From: Bacteroidales bacterium
Lineage (GTDB): Bacteria; Bacteroidota; Bacteroidia; Bacteroidales; P3
Assembly (NCBI GenBank): GCA_017522105.1
Contig: JAFXAA010000017.1
Span: forward strand, 91,637-155,636
Length of the DNA stretch: 64,000 bases
Direction: 5' to 3'
How positions within the stretch are numbered: the stretch's first letter is position 1; each line of letters begins with the position of its first letter. A program made the translations under genes and the position numbers. Positions 1 through 7,165 of the stretch are shown here, one piece after another. The notes under the pieces were generated by a model that was not told the origin of the DNA, did not search any database, and saw only the letters and a list, made by a program, of their open reading frames with translations.

Positions 1-51
1 CATCGGAACCTTCTCCATATAATCATCGTGGCGCTCAAATAACTTATCCAT
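1..51 (-). CDS. 5' end of a gene cut by the window edge, possibly an AAA-type ATPase
   Basis: An ATG at 51 opens a minus-strand frame of 17 codons (MDKLFERHDDYMEKVPM) that runs off the window. The short N-terminus resembles Bacteroidetes AAA-family ATP-binding proteins that begin MDKLFE and carry their Walker A motif further in. That is recall from 17 residues only, so the function is tentative. A -7 box at 90-97 points into this gene, which supports a real start here. Confidence 0.45.
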   Translation of the reverse strand, partial: MDKLFERHDDYMEKVPM

Positions 52-89
52 AATCTGTTACTTATATAACACTAATTTGTTTGTCGGTG

Positions 90-97
90 CAAATATA
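90..97 (-). promoter_or_regulatory. Bacteroidetes -7 box for the gene cut at the left edge
   Basis: The plus strand reads CAAATATA, the complement of TATATTTG (TAnnTTTG). It lies 38 bp before the ATG at 51. Confidence 0.5.
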
Positions 98-196
98 CAT
101 GTATTTTATAAAATACAAAAATTTATTTTATTTGTATATTACAAAATACACATTCTATAAAATCATTCTGCTTTTTTTCGTAAACAACCGATCTGT

Positions 197-231
197 GGCG
201 ATGCCTCGGTAGCGTTTCAAAAAGATACTAA
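197..231. repeat. 35-bp dispersed repeat, copy 1
   Basis: It matches 484-518 at about 30 of 35 positions, sharing GGCGATGCC, CGGTAG, GTTTC and AAGATACTAA. Confidence 0.6.
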
Positions 232-288
232 AGAATTCTGCCTGCTTTGCAGGCTTTGAGCACCACTGAAATTAATCAAATCAAGCGA

Positions 289-312
289 AAAACACATTCA
301 CACGTTCACGCA
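289..312. repeat. 8-bp-unit module R1 (three units)
   Basis: Three consecutive octamers fit the consensus YTMACRCA: AAAACACA, TTCACACG, TTCACGCA. It is a shorter member of the family at 515, 7700, 10752 and 11326. Confidence 0.55.
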
Positions 313-483
313 TTCTGCCTGACTCCCAATTGTATTTCGTGATACAAAAAATCCTTCGGCGATGGTTCGACGATAGTTCGGTGCTACCTATTCTAAATTT
401 AATACAAGATTACATTATTTCTTGAATACGGCAAAATAAAATTCACAGAATCATAATATTTCCACACGCCCTATAGACCCTTC

Positions 484-518
484 GGCGATGCCACGGTAGT
501 GTTTCGGGAAGATACTAA
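484..518. repeat. 35-bp dispersed repeat, copy 2
   Basis: Second copy of 197-231. Its 3' end runs straight into the 8-bp module at 515. Confidence 0.6.
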
Positions 519-546
519 CGCATTTACACATAAACACATTCACGCA
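515..546. repeat. 8-bp-unit module R2 (four units)
   Basis: Octamers CTAACGCA, TTTACACA, TAAACACA, TTCACGCA give exactly 32 bp. The CTAACRCA first unit is shared with the other four-unit copies. Confidence 0.7.
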
Positions 547-630
547 TTTTATACATGCCTTCTTCGTGGATTCTTTATGCAAAATCATTTTCTTTGTTGA
601 AAAAAGCCTGTTTTTATGAAATAATATTCG

Positions 631-638
631 TATCTTTG
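631..638 (+). promoter_or_regulatory. Bacteroidetes -7 box for the trypsin-like protease
   Basis: TATCTTTG fits TAnnTTTG exactly and lies 14 bp before the ATG at 653, so the leader is very short. Confidence 0.7.
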
Positions 639-652
639 CAAAAAAATAGAAT

Positions 653-1678
653 ATGGAACTTATAGTACCACAATTATACAAATTCTTTGATAAGGTTGAA
701 GGTGGAAAGATTGGACAAAATCTCTTTGATTTCATCAGAACCAGAGATGTGTGTTTCTTTAAAGACAAATACGGTGAGACAAATATAAACATTTCTCAAA
801 TAAACTATTTATCAACCATATGCAAGAAGATGGTAGAGGATGGATTGTTGACAAATCTTAATCCGAGCAGTAATTCTCCAACTACTGACAAATATTTCGT
901 TCAACTTAGGCCTGCAAACTTTGAGTATCCGGAACTGTTCGAGAAACAACTCGCATACGGATATTATGATTTTGCGTACAACGGGTTCCCTTTTATTCGA
1001 GAACATTTTTTTGAATCTGTTGTTCCAATCGTCGGTATTAATAAGAAAGGCGATATTGATATCGGTACAGCTTACTATATTGGAGACAATATGTTTGTCA
1101 CTGCAGCACATTGTGTGTTAGACCTATCACGATTTGCATTACAATATCAAGATGGTAATCAAATAAAGGTATCATCGGTAATGCTTTCTGACAATAATAG
1201 TATTGACCTGGCCATTATCAAAGCCGATGAAGAAATTCGATTAACGCCATTTATGTTAGGTGATCCTAATATACTGGATGAAATCCTTGTTATGGGCTAT
1301 CCTCCTATTCCTGGTATGGATGCTGTTTTAATATCTGAAACGGGAAGTGTCTCTACTTTCATTCCACCTGCACAGAAAGCCTCTGCTGGGCAAGTCGTTG
1401 CTGAAACAAAATCATATTTACCCCCAATGGATTATTTTATGATTAATTGTCGGGTTAAAGGTGGCAATAGTGGAGGTCCGGTGATTAACAAGCATGGGTT
1501 GGTTGTTGGTACAGTAGTTTCCTTGGTCTATGATAGCCAAGGTGGCTCGAATGGCGGGCGTTATGATATTATGGGGTTTGGAACATGCCTTTCGTCCAAA
1601 TATATCCTCAACGTTCAACAGGACAGTGTTGCCCAAGAAGTTGAATTAAGCAATGGCTATTATTCCATCCTCAAATAA
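653..1678 (+). CDS. Cytosolic trypsin-like (S1-type) serine protease with N-terminal helical domain
   Basis: This is a 341-residue serine protease of the trypsin/HtrA fold. The catalytic triad is visible: His153 in VTAAHC, Asp185 in SIDLAIIK, and Ser273 in GGNSGGP. There is no signal peptide or membrane segment, so it should act inside the cell, which is unusual for this fold. Residues 1-90 are not protease. A helix around 48-65 followed by a beta-hairpin-like stretch could be a winged helix acting as a sensor or adaptor (inference). The gene has its own promoter at 631 and is AT-rich like the genes up to about 5.2 kb. It converges on the STAS-HATPase-STAS gene with 63 bp between them. Trypsin-like domains are known as effectors in some bacterial defence proteins, and the location next to restriction genes fits that role. 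The target is unknown. Confidence 0.88.
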   Translation: MELIVPQLYKFFDKVEGGKIGQNLFDFIRTRDVCFFKDKYGETNINISQINYLSTICKKMVEDGLLTNLNPSSNSPTTDKYFVQLRPANFEYPELFEKQLAYGYYDFAYNGFPFIREHFFESVVPIVGINKKGDIDIGTAYYIGDNMFVTAAHCVLDLSRFALQYQDGNQIKVSSVMLSDNNSIDLAIIKADEEIRLTPFMLGDPNILDEILVMGYPPIPGMDAVLISETGSVSTFIPPAQKASAGQVVAETKSYLPPMDYFMINCRVKGGNSGGPVINKHGLVVGTVVSLVYDSQGGSNGGRYDIMGFGTCLSSKYILNVQQDSVAQEVELSNGYYSILK

Positions 1679-1741
1679 TCAATTCTTTTTTTTCTTCTAT
1701 TTCCTTTTTTTCAAAGTCCAAGCAGCTGCATGTGACTGCCA

Positions 1742-2983
1742 TTATTTTACTTCTGCGATAATTCGCTGAAGAACAGACCTGTGCAATAGCGCCTGTTGGG
1801 ACTGATCCAAACCCTTTATTCTGATCAAGTTGTTAAATTGAAACAGGCCGAATTCTAAAAACAATTTGGCTAATAATTCATCTGCGAAAGAAGAAGAAAT
1901 AACTTCTATGCCACTAAAATCCAAAACAATTGGTTTTCTGGTTTCTGTAAGAATATTGTGTATTTCGTTTTTTACTCGCATGGCAGAGTCTCTTGTTCCA
2001 GTCCCCTCTGCGTGATCTTTAATCGAATAATGGACAATTCCATATTCATCTTCCAAATCTTCAAAATGAATATTTGTTAAAGAGTATTGTTTGCCTCTGA
2101 AGACCAATGCCTTGTCGATGGACATATCTTTTGAATAATTCAACTGAAAATCAACGATTGTCCCAGGGGTCTCTCGAGAAAAAACAGGCAAATGGTCATA
2201 TACATTAACATTACCACTTGAGTAACTATAGGACCCACCTCCTGATGAAATCACCAATTTTCCCTGACCTTGTTTAACTATTGAATGTAATCCAAAAAGA
2301 CCATTTCCTTGTCCAATCTTAGTATCCCTAGTCACTTCTTCTTGGATTGCCAATGTGATGGCATCAACTGCCGTTTTGGGTTTATGGATGGAACTCTTTA
2401 ATGAATTATATATTCCCTGCCCTGCATCAAAGACTGTAAATGCAATGTTTTGCGATGTGGAATGTATTTGCCCCATAACGCAACCAAATCCAATTTTTGA
2501 ATGCTGAATTACATTATCCATAACTTCATTCAGAGACCATTCGATAACATTAAGAACGCCTTTGTAAAATTGGGCACTTTTTTGAAGTTCTTTAATATAA
2601 GCATTAACAAGTTCATTTACATCATCTGAAGATTGAAAGAACCAAACTTTGCCAAGAGCTTTTACTTCTACTTTAGCATCATAATGGGTTGGCATAAAAA
2701 TCTTTGTAGATTGTATCGCTCTAGAATATGAATCAAATTCAAATTTAATTCCTTTACTTTTATAATGTTCGATTATTCCTGCTATAGGGGCAACTGCATT
2801 GGGGAATATAGCCTCCTCAACTCCAGAAAAATCCAGCAAAAAGTCGTCTACACCTTGATTTCTGCCAGATTCAATTGAGCGAATAAAATCAGATACGGAA
2901 CGTGCTCGATTTAGTTTTTCGATGTAAACAATATCATTCTCTCGATAACATGTGGCCTCTCTATTATTTTTCCAATATGACAT
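1742..2983 (-). CDS. STAS-like / HATPase / STAS-like (DUF4325-type) regulator
   Basis: This 413-residue soluble protein has a GHKL ATPase core at about 140-275. The N-box is near 149-161 (NEVMDNVIQH), the G1 box at 186-191 (DAGQGI) and the G2 box at 225-232 (GQGNGLFG). The C-terminal third (about 310-405) is STAS-like, of the DUF4325 type, with LDFSGIEVISSSFADELL. A serine sits where anti-sigma antagonists such as SpoIIAA are phosphorylated. Residues 30-105 contain a second LDFSG-type segment without that serine. HATPase and STAS are usually separate partners in partner-switching systems (kinase/anti-sigma and antagonist), so this fusion may be a self-contained switch. It has its own promoter (2997-3004) and is insulated from the upstream gene by a hairpin at 3050-3076. 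It converges on the protease gene. What it controls is not shown by the sequence. Confidence 0.8.
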   Translation of the reverse strand: MSYWKNNREATCYRENDIVYIEKLNRARSVSDFIRSIESGRNQGVDDFLLDFSGVEEAIFPNAVAPIAGIIEHYKSKGIKFEFDSYSRAIQSTKIFMPTHYDAKVEVKALGKVWFFQSSDDVNELVNAYIKELQKSAQFYKGVLNVIEWSLNEVMDNVIQHSKIGFGCVMGQIHSTSQNIAFTVFDAGQGIYNSLKSSIHKPKTAVDAITLAIQEEVTRDTKIGQGNGLFGLHSIVKQGQGKLVISSGGGSYSYSSGNVNVYDHLPVFSRETPGTIVDFQLNYSKDMSIDKALVFRGKQYSLTNIHFEDLEDEYGIVHYSIKDHAEGTGTRDSAMRVKNEIHNILTETRKPIVLDFSGIEVISSSFADELLAKLFLEFGLFQFNNLIRIKGLDQSQQALLHRSVLQRIIAEVK

Positions 2984-2996
2984 ATTATTTTTTTTG

Positions 2997-3004
2997 CAAA
3001 GATA
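2997..3004 (-). promoter_or_regulatory. -7 box for the STAS-HATPase-STAS gene
   Basis: CAAAGATA on the plus strand is TATCTTTG on the minus strand. It lies 13 bp before the ATG at 2983 and is preceded by a hairpin terminator, so this gene is its own unit. Confidence 0.65.
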
Positions 3005-3049
3005 CGAGTTTTATGTGATTTGCAGCAGATTATTTTTCAACAGGGAATA

Positions 3050-3076
3050 AATGAGGGCACGTTTTGTGCCCTCATT
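3050..3076 (-). terminator. Hairpin after the HEPN-like gene
   Basis: AATGAGGGCAC and GTGCCCTCATT form a perfect 11-bp stem with a 5-nt loop. The T-tract is weak on both strands. It lies just after the stop at 3115 and likely ends the helicase-methylase-HEPN transcript. Confidence 0.6.
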
Positions 3077-3114
3077 GTTTTCGGATTTGATAGTTTTATA
3101 AACTATATTGCCCA

Positions 3115-4071
3115 TTAAGGATTTTCTTTGTGGATTGATCCGTTGAGATAATTCAAATAATCTCTATATTGTAATCGTACTTCACTTAATAATCCCTCAT
3201 TGTATTGGTTCTTTTCCCGATATGCGAACAAAAGGTTTTGCTTGGAGTTTATAGGAAAAACATTATCACTTGCGACCCTTAAATCCCGATATTCCTTCCA
3301 TTTTTGTATGTATTCTAAGTTTGGATTATCTTTAGAGTAATGTTTATTATTGGAGGCATGACGATAAATATCATCAAGAGCTTTTTCTGAAATGTCAAAT
3401 GCTATCTGCGCTGCTCTAATATTATCGTCCAACTTCTCACTTATTTCTTTTTCTGACAAATTGTTTTTGAAAAAGAAAAAGTCTTTGTAGACGGAATTGA
3501 TGATTGCATCATCTATAACATTTAACAATATGCCAATGTTTTGTATCCATAAACGAGCGTCTTTATGTGTAATAGACACGCCAACTCCGGATTCATGACA
3601 TAGTAGATGTCTGGTGTTAAATAGTCTATCAATATTATTTCTAAAATGCCCCCATGAATCATTACCTAATTTTTCTCGACCGAGTTCATTAATATCAATG
3701 TCTGTTAAAAGCTGTATGTTGTTACATATTCCATTAAGATTATTGCAGCCAAATGAATATGCAAGTTGAATACTTAACGGTAGTCTTTCATACAGAAGTT
3801 GCTTATTGTATTCAATATCGACTTTTTTATGTTCTAACAATTCTTTTATTTTGTTATCTTGACGCAACAGTAATTCATATTTTCTTCGCAATACATCTTC
3901 TAAATATGCAACCAGCCGAATTGGTATTAATTCATAGACCATTTCATTGTTTGCTTTGTCGCACAAATCCACCAAGTCACGCAAAAAAGAGCCTGAATTT
4001 CTTGTTGTAAGGCAGTTCCTGTTTAACGACTCTCTGATTTTGTCTTCAGGTATGTACTTTAATTTTGTCAT
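3115..4071 (-). CDS. Unrecognised helical protein with HEPN-like Rx4H motif
   Basis: This 318-residue soluble protein is largely alpha-helical and very polar, with no signal peptide. I do not recognise the full-length family. Residues 154-159 read RHLLCH inside a long helix (NIDRLFNTRHLLCHESG). This fits the Rx4-6H signature of HEPN ribonucleases, which are common effectors or RNA-cleaving partners in defence and toxin systems. The assignment rests on this one motif and the helical context. It starts 26 bp after the methylase stop in the same direction and has no promoter of its own, so it is probably the third gene of the helicase-methylase operon. A restriction accessory factor, a backup abortive toxin or a structural subunit are all possible. 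It is AT-rich, unlike the helicase. Confidence 0.6.
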   Translation of the reverse strand: MTKLKYIPEDKIRESLNRNCLTTRNSGSFLRDLVDLCDKANNEMVYELIPIRLVAYLEDVLRRKYELLLRQDNKIKELLEHKKVDIEYNKQLLYERLPLSIQLAYSFGCNNLNGICNNIQLLTDIDINELGREKLGNDSWGHFRNNIDRLFNTRHLLCHESGVGVSITHKDARLWIQNIGILLNVIDDAIINSVYKDFFFFKNNLSEKEISEKLDDNIRAAQIAFDISEKALDDIYRHASNNKHYSKDNPNLEYIQKWKEYRDLRVASDNVFPINSKQNLLFAYREKNQYNEGLLSEVRLQYRDYLNYLNGSIHKENP

Positions 4072-4097
4072 ATATATTTAACGACATGTTAATCTAT

Positions 4098-7000
4098 TTA
4101 TTGCTCAATTACAGCGATTTCTTCGGGGGTGAGGTTGTATAGTTGGTAGACTAATTTGTCTATTTCATATTCTAAAGATGAGGTGTCAGCGTTTGGGTTG
4201 GATTTCTTCTTCAAAAGAATTTGATTCACAAGTTCCACTACCGTATCTTGCCTTTCAAATGACACCACCGGAATTGGTATTTCTTTTAGCTGATAAATCT
4301 TGATGTGCAAGCCTTCTGGAAAGATTTTCTTATGCCAAAATCTCACTGGCTTAGAGTTCAAAAGTCCAAGAACGTATTCAAACTTAAACTTATCATCTAT
4401 AGCGAATATTAAATTTATTGTGTCATTGCACAAGTACATATTACTATCAATGGTAGCACAGATTTCTTGTGCTATATCTTGAATGAGGATTTTTTTCTTA
4501 ACAAGGAAGTTTTCTAATTTTCTAGGACCGGCACCCACCTTTTCCATAAACAAATCAGGTCTATACCAAATCCATTCTTGACTCAATGGAGTGTTGTACC
4601 TCTGAATATTTCTTCCTCTTATCAATCTATAACTATCTTCAGGGAATGGACTATTGCTAATAAATTTTTTATCGTTACTGGTTTTGATGCCTAAAGAGAA
4701 TTCTGCAATATCGCCAAGCGCAACAACTTCTACTTTTGACATATCAATTCCATGTTCAAATGAAAAAGGATAATTGTCATATTGCATTATACTTTTGTAT
4801 GTAAGTGAATGATCCATCTCGCAAAAAACAATTCCATCATAATTCTCCAAAATGATTGTATGGTTATTTGTTTTGGCTTTAGAGAACAAGATAATACACG
4901 TTTTTACTGTTGCATTCACGAACACTTTGTCTGGCAAATCAATCAACTTTATAACCTTTGTTTCATTAACAAGAAATTTCCTAAATAAGGAGAAACTATC
5001 AGTTCCCAACCAACTATTTGAAAAAATAAAGGAGCATATTCCTCTCATCTTTAGTAACCCATGTGCTCTTTCCGTAAATATACTGTACAAATCGCACTTA
5101 TTCTTAACTGTTTTATAGTTTCGCTGGTAAAACATTCTTGCGTAATCATCCGTCAAGTTTGCAATGTTTATATACGGCGGATTACCAATAACTATATCGA
5201 ATCCGCCGTTATCGAAGATGTCTTTGAACCAGGTGTGCCAGAGGAAGAAGTCTTGGTTGGCGGAGGGGTCGAGTTTGTCGAGGTCGGCGGCGGTGCCGCC
5301 GATAAAGTCTGTTATCAGGCGTTTGACTTCGTCGTTGATGGCTTGGCGCATACTGGCCTTCTGCTTGTGGTCGGTGACGGAGAAGTAGTCGCGCATCAGG
5401 CGTTGCAGGTTCTTCTTGCTGAAGTCGCTGTCCAAGCCCAGTAACAGCTGCGTGGACTTGCTTTGTCCGCCACGCAGGCGGTTGGAGATGCGGCTCAGGT
5501 CGATGCCCTTGTAGCTCTCGATAAGGCTGTTTCCCTGCATAAACTTGTAATCGAAGTTGGGGAGTGGCTCCGGCTCCTCGGCGTCCACCACGATGCTGAG
5601 CCAGAAGCGGAGGCGGGCGATGTCGATAGCACCCTTCTCGATGTCCACACCGTAGATGTTGTTCTCGATGATTTCTTTCTTGAGATTACTCCTGCTCGCT
5701 GCGCTCACGAAATCTTGTAAATCTTGTAAATTATTTGCTTCGCGGATTGCCAATGCCTCTCTACAACGCCAGAGTTCGTTGAGGAGGCCCATCGGGAATG
5801 CGCCGGAGCCGATGGCGGGGTCACAGATCTTTACGTTGCGGAGGGCGGCATCCAGCGTGTCGCGGTAGGGCTCTAATTCTGACGGAAACTCATGTCGCTC
5901 AACAAAACTTCGGATTTGTTTATCGCAATCAGAATTGGCTTTATTGCAATCAGAATGAAAAGAATTATCAGAATTTTCTTTTCGTTCGCTCATCAAGCTC
6001 GCGGGGCCAGCCACAGATTGAGACTTACCAATTTGAGAGACAAGGTAAGCGATAAGGCTCTCTTTGCACATATAGCGGACTATCTCCTTGGGAGTATAGA
6101 AGGCACCCTTGGCTTTGTTGTCCTCCAGCAGGCTCTCGAAGATTTTGCCCAGCATCTCGGGGTCGACACCCACTTCGGCATCGTCGGGGTCGTTCTCGTC
6201 GACGGTGAAGTTATAGGAGGCCATAACGGTGAACAAATCCTCAAAGAGCAAAGCCGGCAAAGTGATATTCTGTTCATCGACAGCATCACGTTCAAAAAGT
6301 CCTCCGTTCAGATAGGGTAATTCTTTCCAGTCTTCCAACAAGCCCATATCCCAACCTTTCGCCTTAAACAGCAGCTCACGGTTGGCTTTCTCTGTGTTGA
6401 AGATACCAAAGAAAAGTGGCTCCAGCACCTGCTCGAGGAAGTCGCCTTGATGCGGACTGAAGAAGAATAGGTCGCGCAGGAAAGCTAGATTGCCATTCAG
6501 CCAGCCTTTCTTCTGCAGGAAATGCAGGAAGACAATGCGTCCCATCATCTTCTTCACGTAGTCATGAATGGTAGCACCCTCAAAACCCTGCCGCTTCAAC
6601 TCATTGATGATAATGTCGTAGTGGCGATGGTATTCATCGAAGAACTCCTTGCTGAGGGCATCAACGGAGAAGGCCTCCCTGAGGTCGGACAACTTGAAAC
6701 GGCCATTCTTCTCCGCCACCTTTCCCAATCGCTCAATCGGGGTTTTGTATTGTCCCTGCTCATCTCCCAGGATATACGAGAAGCGCTTGGCTGCGGTATT
6801 GCCCTCCTTGAGGTCGCAGATGTAGGAGAGTCGCCAATGATTCCCGTCGTCGAAGACGGCTATCGCTCCATCGACATCATATTTCAGGTAAGGCTGTATC
6901 AGTTTGCGCAACCCTACCCGCTTGCGGCGCACATCGCCGCCATCGGCTACACGGGTATAGAAGAAACCCAACAGACGACCGTCGGCATCTTCCATCTGAC

Positions 7001-7157
7001 CGATGAAATAGCTCTTGTCGCCTTCGGCATTGGTGTCGAGCAATTCTGGCGTTGTGGCCACATCGTTGTTGCCAAATAGGCGGTGGACAATCTCGTTGCT
7101 ATAGGTCTTATAGTCGAACGGGGATTTGAATATCTTGCGTAGGGTTTCGGGGTTCAT
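4098..7157 (-). CDS. Eco57I-type N6-adenine DNA methylase with C-terminal specificity domain
   Basis: This 1019-residue enzyme should methylate adenine in a specific DNA site. The SAM-binding motif DPAIGSGAF lies near residue 443 and the catalytic NPPY near 659. Upstream, GAFYTPKEIVRYM is the typical lead-in to the methylase fold. The last 350 residues look like a target-recognition domain. The N-terminal 330 residues are conserved in length with large BREX/DISARM-type and type IIG methylases; I could not identify nuclease residues there. The start codon is ATG at 7157, 8 bp after the helicase stop, so the two are translated together. Base composition shifts sharply near 5,190. The N-terminal and SAM-binding part is GC-rich; everything after NPPY is AT-rich, as if the recognition half had been replaced. 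A low-complexity insert (5915-6010) sits just before the SAM motif. Confidence 0.85.
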   Translation of the reverse strand: MNPETLRKIFKSPFDYKTYSNEIVHRLFGNNDVATTPELLDTNAEGDKSYFIGQMEDADGRLLGFFYTRVADGGDVRRKRVGLRKLIQPYLKYDVDGAIAVFDDGNHWRLSYICDLKEGNTAAKRFSYILGDEQGQYKTPIERLGKVAEKNGRFKLSDLREAFSVDALSKEFFDEYHRHYDIIINELKRQGFEGATIHDYVKKMMGRIVFLHFLQKKGWLNGNLAFLRDLFFFSPHQGDFLEQVLEPLFFGIFNTEKANRELLFKAKGWDMGLLEDWKELPYLNGGLFERDAVDEQNITLPALLFEDLFTVMASYNFTVDENDPDDAEVGVDPEMLGKIFESLLEDNKAKGAFYTPKEIVRYMCKESLIAYLVSQIGKSQSVAGPASLMSERKENSDNSFHSDCNKANSDCDKQIRSFVERHEFPSELEPYRDTLDAALRNVKICDPAIGSGAFPMGLLNELWRCREALAIREANNLQDLQDFVSAASRSNLKKEIIENNIYGVDIEKGAIDIARLRFWLSIVVDAEEPEPLPNFDYKFMQGNSLIESYKGIDLSRISNRLRGGQSKSTQLLLGLDSDFSKKNLQRLMRDYFSVTDHKQKASMRQAINDEVKRLITDFIGGTAADLDKLDPSANQDFFLWHTWFKDIFDNGGFDIVIGNPPYINIANLTDDYARMFYQRNYKTVKNKCDLYSIFTERAHGLLKMRGICSFIFSNSWLGTDSFSLFRKFLVNETKVIKLIDLPDKVFVNATVKTCIILFSKAKTNNHTIILENYDGIVFCEMDHSLTYKSIMQYDNYPFSFEHGIDMSKVEVVALGDIAEFSLGIKTSNDKKFISNSPFPEDSYRLIRGRNIQRYNTPLSQEWIWYRPDLFMEKVGAGPRKLENFLVKKKILIQDIAQEICATIDSNMYLCNDTINLIFAIDDKFKFEYVLGLLNSKPVRFWHKKIFPEGLHIKIYQLKEIPIPVVSFERQDTVVELVNQILLKKKSNPNADTSSLEYEIDKLVYQLYNLTPEEIAVIEQ
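5925..5974. repeat. In-frame short repeats in the methylase gene
   Basis: GCAATCAGAAT occurs at 5925-5935 and 5946-5956, with a third ATCAGAAT at 5967-5974. They encode a low-complexity Asn/Ser/Asp/Cys linker that interrupts the methylase just before its SAM motif. A separate 9-bp repeat (AATCTTGTA, twice) lies near 5711-5730. Confidence 0.5.
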
Positions 7158-7165
7158 AATATTGC

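Larger units (their letters stand above)
98..630. other. AT-rich intergenic stretch with degenerate repeats
   Basis: I see no convincing gene. The stretch holds two copies of a 35-bp repeat (197-231 and 484-518), a partial third copy near 354-390, and two 8-bp-unit modules (289-312 and 515-546). Short open frames here are built from the repeats. It looks like eroded mobile or repeat DNA. Confidence 0.5.
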
